The position numbers were made by a program, and so were the translations under genes. The notes under the pieces were generated by a model. The model saw only the letters and a list, made by a program, of their open reading frames with translations. It did not search any database and had not been told where the DNA came from. From contig JAHNZQ020003149.1 in NCBI GenBank assembly GCA_019155205.2, positions 331,201 to 395,200 on the forward strand: 64,000 bases of DNA, given 5' to 3'. This stretch comes from Gracilaria vermiculophylla. Taxonomy: Eukaryota > Rhodophyta > Florideophyceae > Gracilariales > Gracilariaceae. Shown here one piece after another: positions 10,884 to 21,096 of the stretch; position 1 is the first letter of the stretch, and each line of letters begins with the position of its first letter.

Positions 10884-11774
10884 TTAAAAAACAACTCTGG
10901 ATGACGAATACCAACGTCTTTCGCTGATTTCCGGCTCCGGGTCTTTGTACCAGCTGGGCAATGATACCCTGGGATTGAAACGATAGTTAAAAAGCACTTC
11001 CTCACCATCGCGGATGTCGCGAAGCGCCACTAACGCTACCGTGCGCAATACATTCTTACCCTCTTTTACGTAGAGACCCACACCTGGAACGCGCTGCCGT
11101 GCAGCCAGGTCCGCCCACCCACTAAACAGCGGAATTCTTGCCGTTACCGCTTCTTGCACAGGGATGAGAGCACTGAGATGGCTCGGTAAGCTGTTTGTTC
11201 GTATGTCCAGCAGAAACTGTAAAGTATTTGGCACGCCATGGTTTGCATAATGAGCGGTGCCAAAGGGATGGTACAACTCTTTCTCATGATCTGGGATCGA
11301 AACGTTTATAGAAACGTCATGCGAAGAATCGATTATGACGCCGTCGTACCGAGATATGGCCAGATCTGATATTCGCTCCGGTAGTTCGCTCGGCTTGTAA
11401 AAGAAACCGGGGAAAAGCGACACTAAGCACCCAGCCGGCGCCGTTCCGGAGATAAACAGTCCGTTGCCAGCATCCGGGATCAAGGAAGGTGCAACTACAG
11501 GAACGTAACCCAGCTTGGATTGTACCAAGTGGCGAATTGGCTGCGATGAAGCATCGATCAGGGCGCCGTGGGTTGCATTGAGAGCCTGGTAAACCTGTGT
11601 TATTAGATGCGCGTTCAGCGCTGTGGCCTGTGCTTCTGCGGGCGCGTCCTGCAGCTTTTTGTCGGCAAGAACGGCGCAGAGCCGTTTTGAGTCGAGTTGG
11701 AGCTGCAGGGATCGCCCTGTTGCAGCTCGAGGAGCTGTGAAGGAACGTATCCGACGCAAAAGATTCTGAAACAT
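10884..11774 (-). CDS. SETD9-like SET-domain protein
   Basis: A 296-residue intronless protein starting at the ATG at 11774. The family pattern of animal SETD9 is followed along the chain: LGYVPVVAPSLIPDAGNGLF, GCLVSLFPGFFY, YDGVIIDSS, then the SET core HPFGTAHYANHGVPNT, and near the end VLRTVALVALRDIRDGEEVLFNY, which matches the SET-typical RDI.xGEEL.xxY ending. By family it is a protein-lysine methyltransferase-like protein; SETD9's substrate is not established. The N-terminal LLRRIRSFTAPRAATGRSL is Arg-rich and could be an organelle signal, which is inference. It sits in the near-balanced GC block, flanked by long gene-poor stretches. Confidence 0.75.
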   Translation of the reverse strand: MFQNLLRRIRSFTAPRAATGRSLQLQLDSKRLCAVLADKKLQDAPAEAQATALNAHLITQVYQALNATHGALIDASSQPIRHLVQSKLGYVPVVAPSLIPDAGNGLFISGTAPAGCLVSLFPGFFYKPSELPERISDLAISRYDGVIIDSSHDVSINVSIPDHEKELYHPFGTAHYANHGVPNTLQFLLDIRTNSLPSHLSALIPVQEAVTARIPLFSGWADLAARQRVPGVGLYVKEGKNVLRTVALVALRDIRDGEEVLFNYRFNPRVSLPSWYKDPEPEISERRWYSSSRVVF

Positions 11775-11801
11775 GTCGCAGGGAGGTGCAAACGATGAAC
11801 A

Positions 11802-12080
11802 TCAACCACTCGTTGCAGAAATGCGATTTAGCACGCCATGGGAGCCTTTGCTCAGCAACACGTTGAGCAGCGTAAGCTCCGGAGGGCACATATCGGCGGG
11901 ATGCTGGTTCGCGAGAGGATCGTTTTCTGCTTCCAACAGTGCCATTTTAATTTGCTTTAGGCTTGAGAAAATTTTTATTATCACGCTAGCCATTTGGGAA
12001 TGTTGGAGGCCTGTGCACCCGTTGAGGCGGAGCACCCGAAAATCGGAGTCGACAAAACATGATAAAGATTCGCTTTGCAA
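11802..12080 (-). CDS. Small ORF upstream of the SETD9-like gene (doubtful)
   Basis: A 92-codon open frame ending 27 nt before the SETD9-like ATG on the same strand, with a helical-looking segment MASVIIKIFSSLKQIKMALL. A possible donor GTAACT lies upstream at about 12145, so it could be the end of a spliced gene, an upstream ORF in the SETD9-like leader, or chance. I do not recognise it. Confidence 0.2.
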   Translation of the reverse strand: MQSESLSCFVDSDFRVLRLNGCTGLQHSQMASVIIKIFSSLKQIKMALLEAENDPLANQHPADMCPPELTLLNVLLSKGSHGVLNRISATSG

Positions 12081-13222
12081 CGTATCGGGGAGGCTCGAGT
12101 ACAGACCTTTCTTGTGATATTTTGATGCACGGGTTAAGAGTTACCTTATCAGGTCTTTCAGCTTCAGTATCTTCAACGCACAAGCAGTATCAAAAAGAAT
12201 GTGGGGGGAGAAAAGGAAGGCAGAAAGCAGAGGTGGTAGCCTTCGATGAGCCCAAACGAAAGACGTATCAAATGCTCAAAGAGAACAAGACTAATCATAC
12301 AGCTTATAGAGAAATGGAGGACACGCTGTGAACAATCGAATGTTTTGTATTGCCTGCTCGAGTCGAACCCATGAAGGTCGACTTATGATCACTGGTTTCC
12401 AACACAGTGGTACTGATGGTGAAGATGCTAAAAGCCGCGCAAAAGTATGCTGCTGACTAATTGTTTCTATTCCAAATTATATTGCTCTGGCTGAAGTCCT
12501 GCAGCCGTCTTAGCAGTGAAAAGGAAAATCATGGAACCATGAGCGGACGGTGAGAGAGGTTTACCTACAGCATTACAAATCTTAGATGCTTCTAGCATTG
12601 ACATTTATCGATTTGATGGGATAACCGGCGTTTTGCAAATTGGTTTTTGGGTTGATTGGGCGCTCGGCAGAAGGATATGTTGTTGAGATTTAAACGTACC
12701 CATACCGCAAATTCAGCTCATAGATCTCAAGCGATGAACGGGCACAAAGCGTAGCGCGCCTTTGGAATGAAATTAAGTCGCACTTGAGTGACTAGCAGCC
12801 CCTTGATCCTTCGCAGAGAACCCAAGTCTTGTAATACGAGAAGGTACCAGTCCTATCGTGTGAGTAATAACGCCGAGTCACACATCGCGTTCAAGGTGGA
12901 GCATACATATCAACACTGCAGCGCAGAGTTACAGTAACCCATCGTCGACGAAGCCTCCCCCCACCAGGTCAAGACGTCATGTAGAGGACCACTGCAGCGA
13001 CGCGGATCAGCACGGGTTGTGCGATTATCGTCGACTATCTGAAACAAGACTTGAGAACGGAGAATTTACTCAAAAAAGACATGTCAAAACTTTAGAACCT
13101 GGTGCTCACAATTTGAGTGCTTTTTTTTGAGTTTCTTGCCATCTCTGCTCAAGCATCGAACACCTTGCGGGTCAGCTGAACTTCTCAGAACAATCACCGC
13201 TGAGCGAATCGTGTCTATCCCC
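12081..13222. other. Gene-poor intergenic region
   Basis: No open frame with recognisable content. A minus-strand sequence at about 12351-12385 contains GGGTTCGACTC, which resembles a tRNA T-arm/B-box next to TGATCATAA, but the T stem does not pair and I could not build a cloverleaf. Confidence 0.5.
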
Positions 13223-14440
13223 ATGTCCATTCTACCGACGCAGATGGGTTTACCCATCTGCCTTGTGCCTTCGAAGCTCAAGTACAAACCCAACCCGGAA
13301 GCGCTAGGGGAGCCGTCCAAAATTCACGGGTTTCAAGAGATACGCCCGCGAAGTAAAGAAACGGTCGGTTGGATCAAGTTCATAGACCCCATTCCGTTTC
13401 TACTCTTCGGTCGTGACCTCGGGGCCTCTCACGTTTTTGTAGGACATCCATCCATATCAAATCAGCATGCTGTGGCATTTTGGGATCGCAGAAGTGGCTT
13501 GTGCATGATTCAAGATTTGGAGTCTGAGAGCGGTACCTTCGTTAATGGCAAACTAATCTCACATCTGGAACCAACCACCTTGAATATAAATGATACGGTA
13601 CGTTTTGGAGCCTCCGCGCATGTCCATGTTTTTGCCTACCTTCCAATTGAATACCGTGACGAAGAGCTTCAGAATGCCCAAACACCCTCTTTGGATGCGC
13701 GCACGGAAGCTTCGGGCCTTCCGCCGCCATCGCGAAGATTATCAGGCGGAACTCCGCCACCGGTTCCAGCTTCTCTCGGTCGTTCTCCGCCCGGGTCCGA
13801 GGTTGAACGCCCAGGGTTGTATCCACCAAGAATGGGACCGCCTCGCATGAGCACTCCTTTGATGGAACCGCGCCCATCCCCAGGTAAAAGCCATGAGTTT
13901 TCGAGGTCGGATGACCGCGACCGAGGAATGGACAGTCGTTGGGGGGGCAGACCAATGGGCAGGGGGGAGCCAATGGATAGTCATAGGAGACTATCATCGC
14001 CTCCTCCAAGTTCAGGTCGTTATATACCTGAAAGAGGTCCGAGTAGTCCCCCGTATAGGAGAGACCCCAGGCATGAGAGATATGATGATCGTCCAGTTTT
14101 ACCGCCACCCCCACCTGATCACCGACTTGATAGGCGTCCTATGCCACCTGACGACTACGCGGAACATCCTATGCATCCGCGACCGTATCCTCCACGCCGC
14201 TCCGGGCCACCAGATGGTCGCCGCGGCGACATCAGGGATTACGACAGGGAAAGGCCACCGATGAGAGATTTTGACGACAGGGGCGGTGGTCCACCTCCTG
14301 ACGGTTATCGCGGAAGAAATGGAAGAGACTACGATTATGACAGGCCCCAGGATGGCTATCGACCCAGGGGAGACGGACGTGGTCCTTACAATGAGCCCCC
14401 TCCGCGACGGCCTCGTTCCCGAGGAAGTGATGGGTTCTAA
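13223..14440 (+). CDS. FHA-domain protein, NIPP1-like, with disordered RG/Pro-rich tail
   Basis: A 405-residue protein from the ATG at 13223; another in-frame ATG at 13244 is possible. Residues about 58-135 form a forkhead-associated domain: FLLFGRD (GR at 63-64), SISNQH (S79, H82), ESGTFVNGK (G104, T105, N108, G109) and DTVRFGAS, the phosphothreonine-binding layout. The order and DTVRFGAS match the FHA of NIPP1/PPP1R8 best; SNIP1 is a second possibility. The rest is Pro/Arg/Gly/Asp-rich with many RD and PP pairs, typical of RNA-associated nuclear proteins. By family it would bind phosphorylated splicing factors, but no PP1-docking RVxF motif stands out. The frame stays open upstream to 13127 without an ATG. 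Confidence 0.72.
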   Translation: MSILPTQMGLPICLVPSKLKYKPNPEALGEPSKIHGFQEIRPRSKETVGWIKFIDPIPFLLFGRDLGASHVFVGHPSISNQHAVAFWDRRSGLCMIQDLESESGTFVNGKLISHLEPTTLNINDTVRFGASAHVHVFAYLPIEYRDEELQNAQTPSLDARTEASGLPPPSRRLSGGTPPPVPASLGRSPPGSEVERPGLYPPRMGPPRMSTPLMEPRPSPGKSHEFSRSDDRDRGMDSRWGGRPMGRGEPMDSHRRLSSPPPSSGRYIPERGPSSPPYRRDPRHERYDDRPVLPPPPPDHRLDRRPMPPDDYAEHPMHPRPYPPRRSGPPDGRRGDIRDYDRERPPMRDFDDRGGGPPPDGYRGRNGRDYDYDRPQDGYRPRGDGRGPYNEPPPRRPRSRGSDGF

Positions 14441-17282
14441 GCACAGACAGTATACCTGACTAGAGATACTGGAGCATATTCAGCGTTTATCGAGGGAATC
14501 CGGGAAGACGATGACATCATGAGCTTGAAGTTCTCCCCATTTCATTTTGATGAATGATCCAAAAGCATTTGATGCGGAAATCAAGTCGTCACGGTGGCAC
14601 GAGCCCTGTTGAAAAATTTCTTCATCCCAGTCTATACTGCAGAAACAAGAAACATGACCAACTGCTTGTCGATTCTTTACGGTACTATCAATTCTCTACA
14701 CACTCAAAAAAAAGTAGATCGACTTGATGAGCAGTGTTACAGATACGGCTTGCACAACCTATCGTAGGTTTGCATGCGAAGAATGAAGCAAAGGATGAGT
14801 GGGTTGATGTTTGTCTTTTCACAGTATGCTCTCGACTGGTACGCAGACGTTTGGCCTTGAAACTTTTTCGCAATCTTCATTACCATGCAAAGATCTATCA
14901 CAAAAAAACTTTCAGGACACCCTTTGACTTCGGCTTGGTCCCACAAAACATCATGGAGGAACACCCTCACCTCTGAAAAATTTGTTTAACCGCTGAGCAT
15001 CTTTTACACATCGCAAAGTCTCGATTAGATAGATACCGTTCATATAAACCTTTTTTTGGTGTGCAACCAATTTTATGATTCGCAACCCATGTGACTGTTA
15101 ATGACCCTCAACACATTCAAGAGTCTCCTCAGAGGTACATTATCAAAATATTTTTGTTGCGTAGAAAGACGGTAAATGATGTGATAGGGTGTCGGCAACA
15201 TCCATGAATGTTCTGGTTGCTGCGTTGCGCGCAGTGGATCTTCCTTTCCAATCTAACATGAAGAGTTGTCATTTATGATCAACGTAATGAACTCATCTGT
15301 GTTTCTCGGATGCGAACAATCTTGACAATGTACGAAAACTGATTCTTTCCGGACAGAAAAGACGAGGGGCTACCACCAAGCCTTCGTGTGTGACTCGTAC
15401 TATGACAAGTTAAAGGGTAATTCTGGATTTGTGTTCGACACAATTAATGTCTTGACTAAGGATCGTATTTGTTTCATGCGTTTGTTTCAGAAGCACAATA
15501 TGGATCTGATCATTCACAGTGTTTCGCTAGCTTAAGACGCCTTGACATATTTATCCGAAGACTGGATTATGATGTAGTGTGAATGGTGTATGTCGATGAA
15601 AAGTTTTGAGCGATTCATCGAATGAAGTTTAGCATAATTGCCCGTCCTCAGATGTCAGACGAGGAGCAAATATGGAATGCCGAAATTGAAGGTCAGAGAA
15701 TTGCAATCACATCAGGAAACCTGTTCGGCGAAGCCTGGAAAACTGCTTGAAAGGGATGAGAAGAGCAGTATGTCCTGGAACGGTACTTTTCTCGGCGCAG
15801 TGTCATATTTATTGCGGTCGAAAGTGTGCATTTGTCACTCTTTGATGATATGCCTTTAGGATACTGCGTTCTCCTGTTTCCGACCAAACGGATGGGTTTC
15901 AAATGCTGCGGACCATTTTCGAAACGGAGATGTTGGGGGCAACTGAAGTTTTGAGTGAGTTCATACACAGCAAAAGCGTCAAGAAAAGCAATGCTTGTGC
16001 TTGTACAAATCGACCGGTGCTCCGAGCGGGCGTGTGATTTTGTGTAGATAAGCTAAAGGTACGATGTTGTTTTATGTCAATATGAAACGGTGTAGAGGTG
16101 GAGGCCCTTGAGTTCTTCTTCTACAATTGAACCGTAGTCCGCATATTCTGAGGCAACAGGAACGATATTGCTCGTGAGTCAGTTGTCTCTCTTGAGGAAG
16201 GCTAAAAACCATAAGTATCGGCCATTGGTTGATCACCTTTGTTGGAATTTTTTTTACGTTCTCCAAGTATCGTTGTCTTAATGCTGTGACCTGCGTTTGT
16301 TAACGAACGTCAACAACGAATTTGATCTACTCACCTATGAAGAGCGACGGCCATTTGTTTTGAGTTTTAGTTGATTTCCTTCGCATGATGCCCATCAGCA
16401 TCAAGACTTTTGAGGACCAACGAGATAAATTTTACACAGACATGTTCCGGTAGAAACTGAACCATCGAAAAAGACGCTTCATTATCGAGGGAAGTTTACT
16501 GTACGAACATCGATGGATAAAAAAGCTACCAGGAGAAAGCCCTCGCAAATATTTTCTTCTTTATAAAGGTCTACTTTACCACCGCTTACCTGCAGTTGAT
16601 TAGAATCGAACCCTCGACACTTTTCTCGCTTAGAGAAGTCCCAAAACCCTCACAACCGTTTTTTTTCTAATGTGTAGCCACAATAGCTGCCCTCAATCCT
16701 ACAAATTGGGCGCGGGAGGTATGCGAGCCGAACCCACGCACATGCTCTGAAGACGCGCCGGTCTCGGAGCCGATACGAAACATCCTCGCAGGTGACCACG
16801 AAGATCAGCCCTGCGAGCACCTTCTCTTTGCTGCGCACGAGGGGAAATTCATGTGCGCAGGAGCTAGCTGGCCAGAGTAGACCGTGCGCAGACGCTCGAA
16901 ATATGCAGGCGGTAAACGGATCGCAGGAGTGCTGTGGGCACGAGGCTCGTTTTTGATCATATACGTAGATGGTAGGAAATGCGTGGCAGGATTACTTGCT
17001 CTGGAGGAGGCGGGGCGTGGCCCCATGCTTGTGTGCGCTTCTGCCTTCATAAGAATTGGGCGTGATGGACGGGGCGCACACGATGAAACCCGCGCACACT
17101 GATGCAGTTTCAGGACAGTAGGCAACGAACACCCACAAGCGGCAACAAGAGGTAGGCAGAAAACTTCAGCTTTTACAAGGGCAGGGCAGAATATCAAGAC
17201 AGCGGGGAGAAATGCCGAAGAGGGTTGAGGCAGCGCGATTGAAAATTGTACGGCACCGGCGAGACGCAACGCACGGCCATGG
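14441..17282. other. 2.8-kb gene desert
   Basis: Near-balanced composition with frequent stops in all six frames; the longest frames (about 60-90 codons) lack domains. Minus-strand B-box-like sequences lie near 16598-16612 (GGGTTCGATTCT) and 16720-16735 (GGGTTCGGCTC, near CGTCTTCAGAGC). They look tRNA-like, but I could not fold them into complete tRNAs. Confidence 0.5.
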
Positions 17283-18098
17283 CTATGAAGCCTTTGCCAA
17301 GTTCTGCAAGACAGTGCCCGAGTAGCCGAAAGCGAGTCCTGTCTCCTGGAGACATTCGTCCTTGACCTCCCTGGACCAGCCGCTGGCAACCTGATCGATG
17401 ATGACGCGAACTTCATTGAGAATTTGCTTAACGTCCGACTCCCATTTGTAAAACTCAAACTCGTGTCCTTCAAACAAGCGGTCCTGCATGAGGCGGCCAA
17501 TCATGCGGCCGCCAGCCGAGTGGGCAAAGTAGTAGTTGTACCAGTGGCACAGCACACTCTCCGGCTTGTCGTTGAGCAGGTTGCGCAGATAAGCGACGTA
17601 GTTAGTGGCGGCGGGGGTAGGCGGCGGGGTGTCGACGCCCTGGGCGTCGAGATAGGCGATGTCGGCGTCCAGGGCGTGCAGTCTCTCCAGGCCGGTGTGA
17701 GCAAAACTGGCAAACATGGGGTGCGGCGGTGCGTCGGCGACGGCCAGCTCGCGCTCGAAGTAGCGGTAGACGGCGCGGCTGTCGACCAGGAACTGCATGA
17801 AGTCGCGCTGCGATGGGGCCCACTCCTGGATGGGCAGGGCGGACTGCTCCTGCTGGCCCTCGCGCGGCGCCTGGTCCTTGGTGTGCAGGCGCATGGCGAC
17901 GAAGCGCATCTCCTCCACGAAGCCCTTGTGCTCGCCGGGGCGGCGCTTCGCGGTGGCGCTTTGGGAGGGGGCGTGCATGCGCGGCGGGGCGGGCGGGGCG
18001 GGCGCGGCGGGGGCAAAGGGGCGGGCGCGGCGGCAGCGCGCGTGGCGCGGGCGCGCGGCGGCGCGCAGCGCGGCGGGGGCGACAAACGACGGCGTCAT
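17283..18098 (-). CDS. Plastid heme oxygenase
   Basis: A 271-residue precursor. It opens the heme ring to biliverdin IX-alpha using ferredoxin, the first step to phycobilins. The catalytic region begins HKGFVEEMRFVAMRLHTKDQA, nearly identical to plant HY1, with the predicted axial haem ligand His72. FAHSAGGRMIGR, EFYKWESDV and LAFGYSGTVLQNLAK are also family hallmarks. The ATG at 18098 is chosen because it gives MTPSFVAPAALRAAARP, an Arg/Ala-rich plastid presequence with Phe at position 5, typical of red algae and glaucophytes; the frame stays open further upstream. It is transcribed divergently from the RING-H2 gene. It supplies the bilins that phycobiliproteins carry, so it ties to the ApcC gene at 55.3 kb. 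Confidence 0.95.
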   Translation of the reverse strand: MTPSFVAPAALRAAARPRHARCRRARPFAPAAPAPPAPPRMHAPSQSATAKRRPGEHKGFVEEMRFVAMRLHTKDQAPREGQQEQSALPIQEWAPSQRDFMQFLVDSRAVYRYFERELAVADAPPHPMFASFAHTGLERLHALDADIAYLDAQGVDTPPPTPAATNYVAYLRNLLNDKPESVLCHWYNYYFAHSAGGRMIGRLMQDRLFEGHEFEFYKWESDVKQILNEVRVIIDQVASGWSREVKDECLQETGLAFGYSGTVLQNLAKAS

Positions 18099-18695
18099 GT
18101 CGGGGGCGGCGGGGGACGCAGTGCGCGGCGGTGGCGATAGAGCACGAGGCGGTGGCGATGGAGCACGCAGCGGTGGCGATGGAGCATGCAGCGGAGCGCG
18201 CGGCGAAGTCGATGAAATGCTTACCGCGGCCAACACCAATAACGGAGCAGCGCCGTCGGGGGATGCGCATCGGCGGTGAGGGTATCGCCGAATCTGCGCC
18301 CGAATATCTGCAGATTCTGCTCACAGAGCTCGCACCGCGCCGTGGACACAGTTTTACGTGGACAGCAAGCAATCTGGACAGCATACAGCGTGGACAGCGA
18401 GCTGCGTGGACAGATAGCCTGCGGACGGCGCGTGACAAACACAGCACGCGACATGCGTACACGGCAAGCGACATGCGACGTGCACAGCAAGCGTTGTGCG
18501 ACGTGCACAGCAAGCGACGTGGATGAGTGGGCTGACAGAAAGGCTGACAGCCGCGGGAGGGGGGTGGGGCGGGGGAGGGGTGGGGGTTGGGTGCGGTGGC
18601 CGGGCGACCAGCGTTGTAGGGGCGTGGTGGAGCGGATAGTTTTGGATGCGGGGCGGGTGCGCACGCGGGCGCAGCGGCGGCGTCAGGAGGACGGC
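18099..18695. promoter_or_regulatory. Divergent promoter region of heme oxygenase and RING genes
   Basis: About 600 nt between two genes transcribed away from each other. It contains GATGGAGCA-type imperfect repeats (about 18137-18190) and a less GC-rich core (18200-18530) with ACAGCAAGC/GACATGCG repeats that stands out from the GC-rich surroundings. Open frames here have no domain. Possible light- or haem-responsive sites cannot be identified by eye. Confidence 0.35.
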
Positions 18696-19256
18696 ATGAG
18701 CGGCGTGGCGCCCCCCCCCCGCGCGCGCCGCTGGGCGCAGCTGCTGGCGCAGGCGGCACCGTCGGCGCTGTCGGCGCTGCTGCCGCTGCTGGCCACGCCG
18801 GTGGCCACGATGGGCACGGCCGCCGTGTCCGCGGCGCACGACGCGGCCGCGCCCGACACCCCCGCGTCGCGCTCGTTCGTCTTCGGCTCGTCGCTGCGCG
18901 CATGCGCCATCTGCCTGGAGGAGTACCACCCGGGCGACCGCCTGTGCATGCTGGAGCCGTGCGCCCACTGCTTCCACCAGGTCTGCATCGACAGCTGGTT
19001 CCGCTTCCCCGACGCCCTGACCGCGCGCGCGCGCGCCTGTCCCGTGTGCAATGTCGCCCTGGGCGCCCCGCGTCCTTTTGCCCCCGACCGCCGCGACGCA
19101 CGCCACGACCACCGCCCTCCCCCGTGGCCGACAATCCAGCTCATCGACGTCACCCCGCACCAGACCTGGGCCGAGTGGTTCACCGACCTGCTCAAGCTGT
19201 ACTGCCCCCACAACAGCCACCCGCCCAGCAGCCCCCCCGACTCCCCGCCATCGTGA
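18696..19256 (+). CDS. RING-H2 finger protein, putative E3 ubiquitin ligase
   Basis: A 186-residue protein. The RING-H2 ligands are all visible: C70, C73, C89, H91, H94, C97, C115, C118 (CAIC, CAHCFHQVC, CPVC), with the customary Trp after the sixth ligand (DSWF). The ATG at 18696 is chosen as the first that keeps a compact N-terminus; an Ala/Leu-rich stretch at about 14-45 could be a weakly hydrophobic helix. The C-terminal tail is Pro/His/Asp-rich. By family it would transfer ubiquitin from an E2; substrates are unknown. Confidence 0.82.
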   Translation: MSGVAPPPRARRWAQLLAQAAPSALSALLPLLATPVATMGTAAVSAAHDAAAPDTPASRSFVFGSSLRACAICLEEYHPGDRLCMLEPCAHCFHQVCIDSWFRFPDALTARARACPVCNVALGAPRPFAPDRRDARHDHRPPPWPTIQLIDVTPHQTWAEWFTDLLKLYCPHNSHPPSSPPDSPPS

Positions 19257-19436
19257 TCACCCCCCTTGTATCCATACCCTCCTCCCCCATCCTGCCTCTC
19301 CGCCCCGTCCGACTACTCTTCGTCGCCTGTCACCCAGAATGAATACATCCCCGCCGTTTGCATTAATATCTCCATTATATCTGTCTCTAGCAGCGGGCAT
19401 CTGTAACAGAACAAAAATAAAAAAAAGTCCAACTCG

Positions 19437-20618
19437 ATGATACACGCCTTGCACCCGTTCACCAACGCCGTCACTGTCACCGCCGCCGCCGACGCAGCCG
19501 CCGCCTCTGCCGCCTCTGCCGCCTCTGCCGCCGCTAGCGCCGCCAGATCGCCGCCGCCAGCCCGCTGCCGCATGCCGTTCATCGTCGTGGCACCCGCGGC
19601 GCAAACGGTGCAGCTGGGCCTGGCCGGCCCCTTTCCTAGCGTCACCGTGCCGTCCGACGAGCTCCCGCTGCAGCCGGCCCTCAGCTTTGCCACGCAGCTG
19701 CTCATCGTGTGCGCGCAGCACCTGTCGCTCACCAAGGAGCAGCTCAGCTGCCACGAGCTGGTCGTGGCGTGCCCCAGCGCCGGCCTGCCGTTGGAGCAGC
19801 GCTGCATCCTGCGCCGCGCCGCCGATCTGCTGCGCATCGCTGTGCGCTTCTACGCGCCCTACCTGTGCGCGCGCGCCGTCGCCGCGCGCCATTGCACCGT
19901 CGTCGACATCGCCTTCGACCGCACCGTCATCTTTGACGACTGCCGCGTGCACGCCGTCGCCGTCGGGCTCAAGCACGTTGCGGACCGCCTGCGGCCCGCG
20001 CTGGCGCCGCTCGGCCACGACGCCGTGCGCGTCGCCGCCGCCGCCGCCGTTGTCCCGCGCTCCGAGCACCAGCCGCTGGGCGCCTTGCACGTGCCGGGAG
20101 GCTCTGTCCCCGGCGAGCTGCGCAGCGCCGCCGCGCAGGTGCTGTTCGACCACGACGGTACGTCACCCGCGCTTCCTTTCCGCGCCGCGCGACTGACACC
20201 CGCCTCTGACGGCGCGCTGTGACCCGTCCCCCCCACGCGCGCGGCGCAGACGAGCGCAACCTGGCGTGCGCGGTGGCGCGCTTCGTGCGCGACGAGCGCG
20301 ACGTGTACGCGCGGGAGCGCAGCCGCTGGGTGCTGTGCATCGGCGAGGGCGCGCTGCCCGGCGTGGAGGCGCGGTTGCAGCAGGTACGTGCGCGATCGGG
20401 GCGGCGACGCTTTGCGCGCGCGCGTGCGCGCGGCTCGGAGCGCTGACCGGCGCGCGCAGGAGTTTGAACGCTGCAGAAACAGGTTCGGCGTGCACCTGCC
20501 GCTGCGCGTGGTGCTCAGCCCCTTCGACGGCGCCATCGCGCGCTGGGTGGGCGCTGCCGCCCTCGCGACCGCGGCGTGCGAGGGCGACGACGACGAGGAC
20601 CGCGTGGCGCGCTGGTGA
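19437..20618 (+). CDS. Actin-related protein, Arp10/Arp11-like (three exons)
   Basis: Exons 19437-20157, 20250-20383 and 20460-20618 give 337 residues; an internal ATG at 19572 would start at the first actin-like strand (MPFIVVAPAAQTVQLGLAG). Introns of 92 and 76 nt both begin GTACGT and end CAG; removing them joins one continuous frame. Segments align in order with human ACTR10 as I remember it: VVACPSAGLPLEQRCILRR (CPSHF region), HCTVVDIAFDRTVIFDDCRVHA, AAQVLFDHDDE, WVLCIGEGALPGVEARLQQEFERC (the GGTSMLPGF region) and ARWVGAAALATA (the WIGGSI region). Nucleotide-binding loops are degenerate, as in Arp10. In animals and fungi Arp10/11 caps the pointed end of the dynactin filament. A cytoplasmic dynein heavy chain lies 20 kb away. 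The assignment is by pattern only; it may be another divergent ARP. Confidence 0.6.
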
Positions 20619-21096
20619 CGCGTGGCGTTGCGGAACATGCTGTGTGCATCGGCGCGGAGCGTGAATGTTCAAGTGCTCGTCAGTTCATGTTGCGCTTCTG
20701 CCTGCTGCGGGCCCGAGTGCAGACCATGGGGCAGCCCAGCCCAACGCGCAGGCGCTACTACTCGGCGCCAGCGAGTCCACGAGGGTTGTGCATCGACGGC
20801 GGCCGTCGGACGCATGTCGACGCGACGGTGCGGCCTGTGGCGTCGGGGGCGGTGAGGAGCCGTTCGCCTCGCTGGCCATGTGCGCTCGCCGGGCAACTGA
20901 TGGCCGTGGCCACGTGTTTTGCGCGCCGCATTCCCGCGCCCGCCTCTGCATTCCCGCGCTGCCCTGGCTTCCAATTCGCCCGCCGTGCTTGCCGTGCGGC
21001 GCCGCTACTTGCCGTCGCCGTTAGCACTCTGCCGCCGCCCGCTGCCCCCACCCGTCCGCCCCGCCCCGCCATCGTAAACCACCTTCTTCCTCCACT
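20619..21096. other. Intergenic region before the transporter gene
   Basis: About 480 nt, GC-rich, with a less GC-rich island at 20650-20700. No coding signal; contains the 3' end of the Arp-like gene and the leader of the transporter. Confidence 0.5.

Noticed and set aside
13542..14114. 190-codon antisense frame under the FHA gene
   Set aside because: Overlaps a clearly coding frame and has no recognisable content.
16650..16838. Possible tRNA-Leu or tRNA-Sec
   Set aside because: A B-box and an anticodon-like hairpin are present but T stem and D arm do not pair; kept only as a finding for specialised searches.
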